From Ceratotherium simum simum (taxonomy: Eukaryota > Chordata > Mammalia > Perissodactyla > Rhinocerotidae): a DNA stretch of 64,000 bases. The stretch lies in assembly GCF_000283155.1 (NCBI RefSeq), contig NW_004454179.1, forward strand, positions 728,882 through 792,881, in the 5' to 3' direction. This document shows positions 9,191 through 19,290 of the stretch, in pieces. Each line of letters starts with the position of its first letter. Positions within the stretch are counted from its first letter, which is position 1. Under the pieces are notes generated by a model that did not search any database, had not been told where the DNA came from, and saw only the letters and a list, made by a program, of their open reading frames with translations. The position numbers and the translations under genes are program-made.

Positions 9191-11962
9191 GCCAAAGGCA
9201 CCCATCAGGGTGGGCAGAGAGAGTAGCAGGGCCTAGGATCAGAGGGTGCTCTGGTTACAGATACTGGGTGAAATGTGCTTATCACACACAGTGAAAACAA
9301 CAAAAATATGCAGTAGTTGGTCTTACAAATGTAGATATTTTCAAATGTGTTTAGAGGGACAGTCACTAGAGAAGTCTCCTGTGCCCCCCTCTCAGGAATC
9401 CACTACAAAGAGACATTTTCTTTGGAAGGAAGCCTGCCTCAGAGTCAGCTTCCCCACGCCCATACTGTCCATCTGTGATGTGAGCTCTTTGGAGAAAAAG
9501 AGTTTGGAATTTGTCCAACCAAGCACCAGGGACAGACTGCTTCGTAGCCAGAGGTGATCTAAAACTTCCCTGTCCTTCACAGCTGGTTGAGCAGCCTCGG
9601 TTGAGCTCACCCTGGATGGCCTGGGGTATCTTTCTTCAGGGATTTGGCTTCTCCACAAATCAGCAGCTTCAGCTTTCACACTTTATAACTTTGTGTAAAT
9701 GATTTCCTGACACATCCTGGATAAGCAACAGGGTAACGTAACATTTACTACACAGCCATTTTCATTCCATGGCGTCCACCAACAGCCCTTCCACAACCCA
9801 TATGGATGCCCCTTTTAGTTATGCCAGAAACAAGTTCTTGCTGGTTTCTTCCAGAGCTTGATGTTCTTCAAAACCAGCATCCCACCCTCCAATCCTGGGG
9901 TAATGAAATGAAAGACAGAACTATGTCAGTCAGATCTGAATGGCTCTGCTGAGGGAATTCCCTTTGAAAGAGGTACCCCTCAAGAAACGAAGTCATGTTT
10001 CTCCTTCCTCGACACAGAAAATATGAGTTTCATGATCTGGAGGAGGTCATCAGGGACTCCAAGTGACACTGGGAACATGACAGAAACAGTTGCAGTAGTT
10101 TGGTTCATATGCTGAGATGTCACTACCTCTGTCAACCTGCCGACCTGGGGACTTCTAAAGGGAAAGTGACCGTATCTAGGACCACAACTTCTGGGACTTA
10201 GGAAACAATTGGGATTATATGTGTAGTTATTTTGGAGGATTCCCAGCAATATTTGGGGAAGGTTAACCTTCCTCTCTGTGTAGGAGTGTTTCCAACTGAA
10301 GAGCAATGAGGAGTCTTCAGAGCAGGAGTTTTAAGGGATTAATGTAACTACAGTTGTGCTCAGTTGGCTGGTGATCCCTACAACACCTGGGTTCCATGAA
10401 TAGTTTTCTAGCAGTGAGAAAGGCCTCAAGACTGGATTGTCTGTCGTGAAAGTGAGTTATTGAGTGACTCAACCCTGGACACACTTAGTAAGCAGGGATT
10501 ATTGAGGGGACTTGGGTTTCCTTTTCTAGGTGGCTCATACAATTCTTGAAGTTCCTTCTAATCCTCAAGTGCAAAGGTAAGAGAATTTCTATAGAACATT
10601 CCTATTGGGCAGTCCTGAAAAATTCTCTTATCTGTCCCTTGTACTTTACTGTGTTGTTATGAGGTTGCATATCTTTATCACTGCACCCATGACTTCATAT
10701 TTTCATAGTCAAGAGTGTAGAGGAACACAAGGACAGAGTGGCAACAGAAAAGAAGCATGAGAAGCAGCTTTGGAAAAACAAATCTTCTGCAGGCTTATAG
10801 ATCTTACAGGAATTTAGTTCACAGTTGCTTTTAGGATCTTGGACAGTTGCCTAAAATCTGTGCAGTAGGATGTGAGGAACTTCCAGTGCAAAGTTATGCT
10901 CTCCATCCTTCCCACTTGCCTGGATGGCCACAACAGAGTTATACAACTGACAAGAGATTTTTATAGATTTTCTCAGAGGGATAGAACATTGATCATTTGG
11001 GGGTTTATTGAGGAAAATTGTCAAGCAGTCAATTGATGCTTCCACATCGGCAAGCTGACCCCATTACTAACCTGGTTCAAATAACTTGACAGCACAGAGC
11101 ATCAACAGTTCATGATCTGATGGATCACTGTAGACAGGGAAGAAACTAAATTACCCTTCAAATGAGTTGATAAGGTTGAAATATGTAAAGAGAGGCAGTT
11201 TTCTCCTTAGAAAAAGTCCACTATAATATTGGAATTGCAGTGTTGTAGACTCTTAGAGGACTTTGCACTGTCATTGTGGACATGGGATGGAACTGACGTC
11301 CTCCTCAGTGCCTGGGGAAAATGACATTTTGCAAAAGCAAACACATCAACCAAACCAACAACCAATTCAAGATTAATGTGCCATCTGTAAGCTTCATTTT
11401 ATTTAAACTTGTCCTTGTAAGTTAATAGGTCAAGACAGAAGTCCATTGCTATAGCTGTCATTTCCTTTAGTTTATTCAAATTCCTTTGTTCTGAAGGAGA
11501 ACTTCAGCTATTGTTTTATTTTTTTGTGCAAAGGCCTTTGTTTGTAATATTAAATTTTCTACTGTATATTTTATGTTGTAGATAACTTTCGTCAACTTTT
11601 ATCTTTGTAAAAATATTGCTTTTTGCTTCCTGTGTAAATATTAAAAGCCTCAAGTTGTTACTGCATGAAATTCATTCCTCCTTTGCAAAGAAATTGGAGA
11701 AGCCATTTGATTGCAGTTAACATATTAAATATAAAAATTGTTACTGCTTCTATATTACTAAACCCATTTTGGTCCTTTGCTTTCACCTATATAATTTCTT
11801 AAGCCTATTATTTATAATCAACGCAGAGACTTAAAACTATCTTCTGGCTCATCAATTCTCAGTAACAAAATAAAGTACAGAATTGAAAAAAGGAGCAGAA
11901 AATATAGGATAAAATACTATAGTCTTCCCAAAATAGTTGCAGAATTGAGGTGTGTATGAGGT
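9191..11962. other. Non-coding interval, repeat-poor
   Basis: About 2.8 kb in which I recognise no interspersed repeat. ORFs here are 108 codons or shorter and unconvincing. The part from 11400 to 11960 is markedly AT-rich and reads like a 3'-UTR or other unique AT-rich sequence, but there is no upstream coding region to attach it to. Confidence 0.45.
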
Positions 11963-12204
11963 TTGGGTCTCTATTTTCTAGATATCACTTTAATTCTCTA
12001 TTTCACTTTGAATGTTCTGCCTTGGCCATTGCAAATGTTTTCAATCAGTTGTTGTAAAATATTTTTGGCTTCCAACTTTAGTTTAAAAATATATTACACG
12101 TATACAGAAATATATAACTATAGATGTTACCTCTATACACTGAGATGGTACATGACGTTGCTAGCTTGTTTGGTTTCAGAAAATAGAGTAGTCTACATTA
12201 TGTC

Positions 12205-12300
12205 TGAGATTTTTATTCAACAAATATACTCTAAGCATGTGCTATGTGATAAGTATTCTGCTAGATGTAAGTTATATAGATATAATGGGGTCAAAATTTT
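12205..12300 (-). mobile_element. L2 LINE 3' end (antisense)
   Basis: 'tattcaacaaatatactctaagcatgtgctatgtgataagtattctgctagatg' aligns to the antisense L2 terminus. The 146-codon ORF at 11963-12403 runs across this relic and across AT-rich sequence, so it is not a gene. Confidence 0.65.
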
Positions 12301-12329
12301 ACACAATATACTTATATGTCTAAAAAAGA

Positions 12330-12395
12330 GGTACTATATATATAATGATATATATACATACTTCCAGTGTGTGTGTGCATATGTATGTATAATCT
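12330..12395. repeat. AT-rich and TA/TG low-complexity tract
   Basis: Short runs of TA repeats followed by TGTGTGTGTG and ATGTATGTAT. Simple sequence, no gene. Confidence 0.8.
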
Positions 12396-12399
12396 TAAT

Positions 12400-13940
12400 C
12401 TGAAAGATTTCCTTTAAGGGGTAGGAGTTGTGGGAAGAAATGCAATCTTGACAATTCAGCGTATCTCAGCCTCTGCCAGGATTAAATAGTTTCCTCTTGT
12501 TTAGTTCAATCTCTTTTGGATTCAAGGTTCATCTCCCAACCAGGCTGTGTTTGCCTTTCAAGTGTTCATCCCAAATCCTCTCCCTCTCCAAGAGGGAATC
12601 TGGAAGAATGGCAAATTTTGCATGTCCTCTGGAGGACAGAGGCAGCCGTTGAGTGTATAGGTCCTTGTGTTGTCCTGTAGTTCTTACTGCCTTCTAGTTG
12701 AGAGGTCCTTGTCCTTTTCCACTGAGTAACCAGCTCTTGTCTGATGTACCTGGCTGGTGAAACTTGTGTCCTATTTTCTCAACTCTGGCAACATTCCCTG
12801 GGAGCTCAGCCGTCTCCCGGCTGACCAGTCATCAGGTCTGGCCCATCTGCCCCGAAGCCCTCATTCTGCCCCACTGCAGTGAGTCCTCGCTGGGCACATT
12901 TATTGGACCAGAACCATCAGCTACCTTACCGTCTCCTGTGAGGCCACAGAAGGTTCTGGTGGCCTCTCTACAGCCCTCTTTCTAATCAAATACTCCACAA
13001 CCACCAAGACTGTGTGGCTTCTTCCTCTGAGGCTGTCTCCTCTCAAGAAGACTAGCGCAGCCCTCTCTTGGCTCAGCTTCTCCCTCTCCCCACAACATAT
13101 CTGGGCTTGTTATATCATCTCCTCTTTCTCAAAGGGGTATGGAAAGGGGGAGGATTTGCCTAAGACTCCCCAGGCTCTAGAACCAGAAAGGTTTTCACCT
13201 GTTTTCTGTCAGGTGGGAGTCTCCTCACACTGCATCGCTACTTGTTTATACTACAGCTTCTAGCAAAGATTTTCTCTTGTAATATGCCAAGATGAATTAG
13301 CTGAACTTTGAAAATCCTTTTTCTCTCTTGAGAAAATTTTGTTTTCAGGACTAATGTTGCCTATTCCAAGTATAACAGGTGAGTAAAGTTCACTTGTGAG
13401 GCAGGAACTGAACATACTCTCTCGAGGTGGGAGGCTGCAACACAACAGTTGTCTGCAGCTGGCGAGAAGGAAAAGGAGCCTTAGTGGGGTCCTCGGTCCT
13501 CACCCTGCCTCCATCTGACCTCCACCAGGGCAGCTTGCTGTTGCCTCCCCCATGGGGACCACTCTCAGGCTTCAGTCTGCTCATCACTTTGTCTATCCTG
13601 TCTATCCTTTTGTATTATAATATCTTCCCCCATCATCTCCCATTTTCTCTTCTACTGCTAGACTATAAATCAGTCTAGGACTATACATTATTTACATGCA
13701 ATGCCATGAGATTTTGGATTGCCAACTTACTCCTTTCTCTATGGCATCTTTCCACTTTTAGACAAGGGAGAGAACCACCCTCCCTATAAGACGAAACTCT
13801 GGGGATGGGGTAAGGAGTTCCGTGAAGTATGTTCCCATGTCTTCCTCAGTAATTCATCTGAACTGGAGCAAATGAAGCACCGAACCTCCGCTATGGACTC
13901 CAAGGTCAGAGCTTCCTGTTTGACAAGGAAGAGGGAAAAG
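12400..13940. other. GC-richer non-coding interval
   Basis: From about 12,400 to 13,600 the GC content is noticeably higher than in the flanks, but CpG is scarce, so it is not a CpG island. Overlapping ORFs (60-133 codons) occur on both strands without homology I recognise. No repeat identified. Confidence 0.45.
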
Positions 13941-13944
13941 GAAG

Positions 13945-13983
13945 GAAATCTCCCATTTCTGAAATCTCCCATTTCTGAAATCT
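13945..13983. repeat. 16-bp tandem duplication
   Basis: GAAATCTCCCATTTCT occurs perfectly at 13945-13960 and 13961-13976, followed by a partial third copy (GAAATCT). A recent local slippage or duplication event. Confidence 0.95.
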
Positions 13984-14130
13984 ATGGCAAAACTACGTTA
14001 TTAACGCAAGAGAAGAAATACTTAAAAGGAGAAAAAGAGAGACTGCTAAGATTTAAGACCTATGTTTTTCAACAATTATGTAAGTATTCCTCAAATCTTT
14101 CCGCTTACAGCATAGGATGATGGATGCTCT

Positions 14131-14156
14131 TGTGTGTGTGTGTGTGTTGTGTGTGT
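14131..14156. repeat. (TG)n microsatellite
   Basis: Thirteen TG-type dinucleotides with one interruption (TGTTGT). Confidence 0.95.
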
Positions 14157-14164
14157 TTGAGTGG

Positions 14165-14256
14165 AAACATGTCATTTCCTTGAACGGAATGACATGTTTT
14201 AGTTTAAAATGACAGTGGAAATATATTTCCTTGAAATCTCATGTTTTAGTTTAAAA
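14165..14256. repeat. Combined inverted and direct repeat
   Basis: The arms AAACATGTCATTTCC (14165-14179) and GGAATGACATGTTT (14186-14199) are reverse complements apart from one missing A, with a 6-base loop. The block ATTTCCTTGAA...CATGTTTTAGTTTAAAA then recurs directly just downstream at about 14226-14256. This indicates a local duplication with template switching. Confidence 0.8.
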
Positions 14257-14419
14257 ATGCATGCAAAATTTCCATTTTAATCTAGAATATATCTTTGTTT
14301 TAATAAAAAAAAATTACCTCATAAGTAAAGTTAATTTTCCATATTTATCTTTTGGTAGGACTTGAACCCTAGATTGAGAATCACTGCCTTACTCTCTTTG
14401 CTGAAGAGGGTGTGTGGAA

Positions 14420-14893
14420 GACATGGATAGCTGTTCACCAAGATTCACGCTCCCCTTCCACAGTGCAGAGTAGTTATTGGGAAGGAATTGACAGCCAGGG
14501 ACCATATTTCTCATGATAACCTTCGGCTCCTCCTCTTCACCAGCATCCGATATGGACATGTGACTTGTTCTTGCCAGTGAAATGTGAGCAGAAGAGACAT
14601 TTGTTCCACACGTTCTAGAATGTTGTGGTTAAGAAGCAGGTTTTCCTTCTCCACTTTCCCCTTCTCTTTCCACAGTGTGCTTGGAACCATTGTGCCAAAG
14701 ATGGTAGAGCCATAAAAGGAAATGAGCTAAGACTCATAAGTCACCGTGTAAAAGGTGTTCACCCAATACCTGCACAGGGCTGTTGCATGAGGAAGAAATA
14801 CTTTATATATTGTGATAACCCACTGAGGTTTTGGTATGTGTCTGGTACAGCAGCTGGAGTTGCCTTAAATAATACAGGAGGTGTATAGAATTT
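14420..14893 (+). mobile_element. Old LTR-like repeat (possibly MaLR-related), sense
   Basis: Order of landmarks: 'ggacatgtgacttgttcttgccagtgaaatgtgagcagaagagac', 'gatggtagagccataaaagg', 'aagtcaccgtg', 'tgttgcatgaggaagaaata' and 'tgtgataacccactgaggttttgg' with a 'cagcagctggagttgccttaa' end. This fits a widespread mammalian LTR type ending in ...GCCACTGAGATTTTGGGGTT...CAGC. A second relative lies at 36676-37019. Family name uncertain. Confidence 0.5.
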
Positions 14894-15069
14894 AGAATCC
14901 AAATGTTGCAAAACTGTCTAGAATAAAATAGGCCACTGTGTAAATCAACTTGAGAGACAGCCACCACTAGGAGAGCAGGGAGTGGACAGTGGGGACTCCT
15001 ATTTTCTGACCATTTCTCCCACACTGCGTGGAGTGAAGAGAGTGGAAACCTCTACTTAAATGAGGTAAC

Positions 15070-15132
15070 GTATGACAACCCCTAGAACAATACTTGGCAG
15101 ACAGGATATTATCATAAATATTTGTTGAATGT
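15070..15132 (+). mobile_element. L2 LINE terminal fragment (sense)
   Basis: 'cccctagaacaatacttggcagac' followed by 'ataaatatttgttgaatg' is the last roughly 60 bp of L2. Confidence 0.7.
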
Positions 15133-15189
15133 TACTATACAATAAATTCGTGGGCATGATATCATTTATGCCTCTAATGTATATATTTT

Positions 15190-15290
15190 GTAGCATTCAA
15201 CAAACATTCATTTAAGGCCTCTTGTGTGTCAGGGACTTTGCCTCTCAGGACTTGGTTAGGAAGCAGGGGCTCACCTTCAAGGTAGGGCTA
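15190..15290 (-). mobile_element. L2 LINE terminal fragment (antisense)
   Basis: 'cattcaacaaacattcatttaaggcctcttgtgtgtcaggga' is the antisense L2 3' end, facing the L2 tail just upstream. Confidence 0.65.
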
Positions 15291-15400
15291 ACCATTGGAG
15301 GTCCAGCCAAGAGCTGTCAGGTGCCCATGGTCCCCTGGAATTCCACTTCAGAGTCCAAGGACCCTAGGGCCCTGATGGTAGACACATCCTCTTGAATCCA

Positions 15401-15600
15401 TTCCTTCCCCCTCCTTACCTGTTTTATCTCTCAATTTCCCTTCCCATCTTTCTCCCTCTTCTTTTCTTCTCTCTCTCCATCCTTTTCTTTCCCTTCCACC
15501 CCTTCCTCCTCCTCTTTCATCTTCTTCTTCCCTTTACCCCTCCTCTTTTATTCCCTTTTGATTCCTCTTTTTTTCTCACCCTTTCTTCCTCAGCCTCACC
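15401..15600 (+). repeat. Polypyrimidine (CT-rich) tract, about 200 bp
   Basis: One strand is almost exclusively C and T, with only scattered A or G. The 70-codon ORF across it is the low-complexity translation of this tract. Such tracts can adopt triplex (H-DNA) structure, but whether this one does is not visible from sequence alone. Confidence 0.9.
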
Positions 15601-15869
15601 TTGATTTCTACCTTTCCGCCTCTGCTTGGAGTTTCAGATGCTGAACAGTTCTAGTTCTACATGAAAGCCTCAATCTTGATAAACTCTGTGCAGCTTCTTA
15701 GAAGAAGGAGCCAGTTCTGTCTCCACTGGTCATAATTGCAAATAATAACTCCTATGAAATACCAGTTTGGACATTTCAAGGAGCTTTTACTTTGATGAGT
15801 ATCTTTTTGGTAAAGATATCCAAGACCCACAGAGCATTAAACATCAAAAAGGCGTTAGATGTTATATAA

Positions 15870-16010
15870 CTCACCCATCTCTTCCCTTGATAAATGACAA
15901 AATTGATCTCAGAGAGGGAAAGAGTTTTTCCCAAGATCACAAAGCCAGCTAGGGTCAGAACTAGGATGAGGACCCAGATTTCTTTACCCGGGGTACTCTC
16001 CCCTTCACAC
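15870..16010 (-). repeat. MIR-class SINE relic (antisense)
   Basis: 'aaattgatctcagagagggaaagag', 'cccaagatcacaaagccagctagggtcagaactaggatgaggaccc' follow the antisense MIR order (CTGAGGCCCAGAGAGG ... CCCAAGGTCACACAGCTAG...CAGAGC.GGACTAGAACCC). Confidence 0.65.
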
Positions 16011-16694
16011 AGTGATTTCCATTTGATTGACCACATACCACAAAAGGCTATGGAAATATTTTAGATGGGACTTGAGGCTTTCATAACAGAAATCACAGCA
16101 ACTTTATTTTCAATAAGACATCTGTGTTTAAAAATCTGCCATAAAAGTGAAATATGAAAGAGAATCCTATATACATTTAAATGTCCTATTCAGACAAAAG
16201 TGTTCATGTTTCTTTCAAGAGGAAACTAAGCTCTTTGATAATAGGTGGACAAGAGATTTTGAGAATTGTTGCACTTCACTAATTAGACTATTCTTGGTCC
16301 GTGCCTCACTTTCTTAGGGAAGCTGATCTCCTCTTCACTGGTTTGCGACCACCCTTTCTCCATAGCTGTCATCTTTCAGTCGTTATGATACCAGGCAATT
16401 GTACAACAGACTTTTAGAAATCCATCCAAGTTATTGGGTTGAGTTGGCAGCTTCTTGATTTATGAAAAGTGTGCTATAAAATGTAATCCAGTCTGCATGT
16501 ATATTCCAGTCATCCATATAGCATGGACCCATTTTTGTGCAGTGCATACTCTACTGGTAGGAAAACTGATAGTGAAGAAAACTTGCTATTGATGCTCTGG
16601 CTTGCTCCAGATCATAATCAGCACCTCCACACGAGGCTGGTAGTCATCTCACACTTAAGTGGCCAGGCAGCATAGCCTTCTGGCATGGAGATTG
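16011..16694. other. Non-coding interval, no repeat recognised
   Basis: Unique-looking sequence, no ORF of note and no identifiable element. Confidence 0.5.
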
Positions 16695-16950
16695 GTCTCT
16701 GTATTCATTGATCTTTGTTTGAATCCCTGTTCTGACGCTTTCTAGCTATGTTACCTCGGGAAAGTTGCTTAGCCTCTCTGATCCTCAAGTTTCTTGTCCT
16801 TAAATTGGAGATAATAATAGTACCTATTTCTTAGGGTATGTGTGTGTGTGTGTGTGGTGTTTGGAATAAAGAGAAAGTACCATGAGATGTGTGATTAGTG
16901 TGTGGAAAAGTTAATGATCAATAAATTTTAATAGTTATTAATTACTATAT
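16695..16950 (+). repeat. MIR SINE (sense) with internal (TG)9
   Basis: 'gaatccctgttctgacgctttctagctatgttacctcgggaaagttgcttagcctctctg', 'ttaaattggagataataatagtacctatttcttagggt' and a 'gatcaataaattttaatag' end follow MIR closely. A (TG)9 run at 16839-16856 has expanded where the consensus reads GTTGTTGTG. Confidence 0.85.
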
Positions 16951-17189
16951 TAAACATCGCCATTATCATCTCCTGCTCCTCATCTTCTCCAAAGTTTAAG
17001 AAGGTTATGTATGTGAAAGCACCTAATGTGGCTAAGTTCTGCTTATTTTGTATCTGAAAAAGGTAAAATGAGATATATTCAAGACTTGATTCTGGATGAC
17101 CTCTTCATTTTCCACAGTAATATTGAAAAGTCCATCCAATAAAGCTAGCTAAGCAGAGAAAATCAACTACATCAATATATATATATATT

Positions 17190-17365
17190 TGTTGAGTCTA
17201 AAACACATTATTCTGCTAAGAGCTTCAAATTTTTCTCATTTAATCTTTACAGAAACTCTCAGAGAACTCAAGTAATTTGCTGACAGTCATGCAACATGGA
17301 ATGCACAAAGGCACAATTTGAACTCTAGTCTGTTTGAATCCTAAAGACCATGCCCTTTCTACATA
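17190..17365 (-). repeat. MIR SINE (antisense)
   Basis: 'tctgctaagagcttca', 'tcatttaatctttacag', 'tcaagtaatttgctgacagtcatgcaac', 'aatttgaactctagtctg' and 'aaagaccatgccctttctac' fit antisense MIR order. Confidence 0.75.
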
Positions 17366-19049
17366 ATGTACCAAACAAAACCACGTGGAAAGAGAGGAAA
17401 TCACCAGATTTCACTCACCACTGACATCATGGTCATTTCTCCCCACTTTCCTCAAAATGGCGATGGCAATTGCTCTCCTAAAGGCCCTAGATTCCTGGAA
17501 CGATCTCTGAAGATTCAAAACCTTGGTTTTCCCCAAACCAAGCTCTTCTCCCTCATTCACATTGTCTATCTTGACTCTGGATGACGTCATTGGCCCCTTG
17601 TGCCATCACTCAGCTCTGCTGCCTCTTTACAAGATGAGAGAAGGAACAGGATGGTCAAGGCCAAGGTGATGAGGTCTCCATGGACAGACCTCGGATCATA
17701 TGGGGCTACTTCTCCACATTAGGAGATGTGGAAATTTGCCTGTACAGCAGAGAAAAATGATCAAATCAGACACCCCATCAATTTTGTGTTGTGTGAAAGA
17801 TTAAGCTAAGCCAGAAAAATAACGGCCAATTTTCAAATGCTCATTTTCTATCATGTGTTTTGGATACTATAAGGGAAGGCAAGACCACTTAGCCGTTGCA
17901 ATTTGGCCTTGTGATAATTTTTTTTGAACTATAAAGTTTTTATCTTTCCAAAGGGGAACATTATTCCTTAGTGTTTGTATCACAATTTAAATACAATTTT
18001 ATGCTCATAAACTTTTCCTTTTTTATGTTCTTTTTCAACAGGTGACGGTAAATAAAAATAACATTTGAATAATGCATGCTAATAAAATTCATAAAAGGAA
18101 GAGTATTTACAATGGAATCGAAAAATCAATGCCATCAAATTCCTACACAGTCTAAAAACCCATATTCAAAACAAATTATTATGTCAAGGACTGTGACATT
18201 TCAAAGCTACTAGGATGTCTTAAGCCCTTCCAAATTTTATGACTTGAGAATATTAAATAATTATTTCTTTTGATTTTTGTCTCTAGCTATTCCAAGAATA
18301 AAGGAAAGATGATTATGCAAATGAGCCTGGGCAACTTCCTAAAGGATCACAAACCACTGAGTATTGTTCACCTATTTTATGTTAGATGTATCTTCTCAGA
18401 GTGGAAAATGGATCTTTAATTTTCCTCAAAGAAAGTTCACAGAGTATATTCTAGCTCTCAGGGCTCTAAGCTCAGAACATAAGCCAAGTCCAGAAATAAA
18501 GGGGGGATTTTTTGCTATTCCCCAACACAAAGGGTTTCAGGGTATCGAGGACTGTACTATATAAATACTTTTTAAAGGCACAATCTATACAAGTAATGAG
18601 CTAGAGAAAATTAAAGAGACATCCAGCCTTTTAGCTTTTCTTGGTTGTGAATTTCCCAGGTAATTGTCCAAATTTTCATTACCCTTTTCATAAAAAGACC
18701 CAGTCATCATTTTGTTGAGACAAAAGCAACTTATGGATTTCTTTAGTTCATTTATTAACTTATTTTATAGTTCTGCATTTGAGTGATGAGAACCATTCAT
18801 ATAGTCCAACCCCATGTCGGAGTCAAAGCCATCAGCCTGTGGCTATGGAATCTTGTCTTCTCTTCAAGTCTGCTAAACACAATGAGAAAACAAGGGAACA
18901 GTAGCTGAGTAACTCAGGAAAAGACATACAAATTCTGCACAATAAATAATGAATCTAGCACACCAGCTGGTGAGGAGCAGGGGAAAACTAAAAATAATAC
19001 TGTCAATTTTAAAATAGTGGAAGCCAAGACATGTCAGTAAATATTCCCA
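17366..19049. other. Non-coding interval, repeat-poor
   Basis: About 1.7 kb of AT-rich, unique-looking sequence. It contains one ATGCAAAT octamer (about 18316). No gene. Confidence 0.5.
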
Positions 19050-19290
19050 TTCCACTAACATTTATTGAGTGCCTACTGCACACTAGGGCCCATGCTAAGT
19101 ACTTCTCATATATCACCTCCTTTCCTCTTCACAAGAGCCCTCCAAACTAAGAAGTGATATGGATTTTTTTTTTAATAGATGAGGAAAATGATATGCCTAG
19201 GGGTTAAATGACAGGTTTCAAGGCCTCAGAGCTGGTAAGTCTAACCAGGTTTCAAATCAGGATTTCCTGACGCTGCTCCAGGGAGTTTCT
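19050..19290 (-). repeat. MIR SINE (antisense)
   Basis: 'aacatttattgagtgcctactgcacactagg', 'atgctaagtacttctcatatatcacctcc', 'agatgaggaaaatgata', 'tcaaggcctcagagctggtaag' and 'ttcaaatcaggatttcctgac' are in antisense MIR order. Confidence 0.85.

Noticed and set aside
11963..12403. 146-codon ORF, second longest in the window
   Set aside because: It runs through an antisense L2 relic and TA/TG simple sequence; composition is that of AT-rich DNA (Tyr/Ile/Leu/Cys) with no domain.
15392..15604. 70-codon hydrophobic ORF (Phe/Leu/Pro/Ser)
   Set aside because: It is the direct translation of a polypyrimidine tract.
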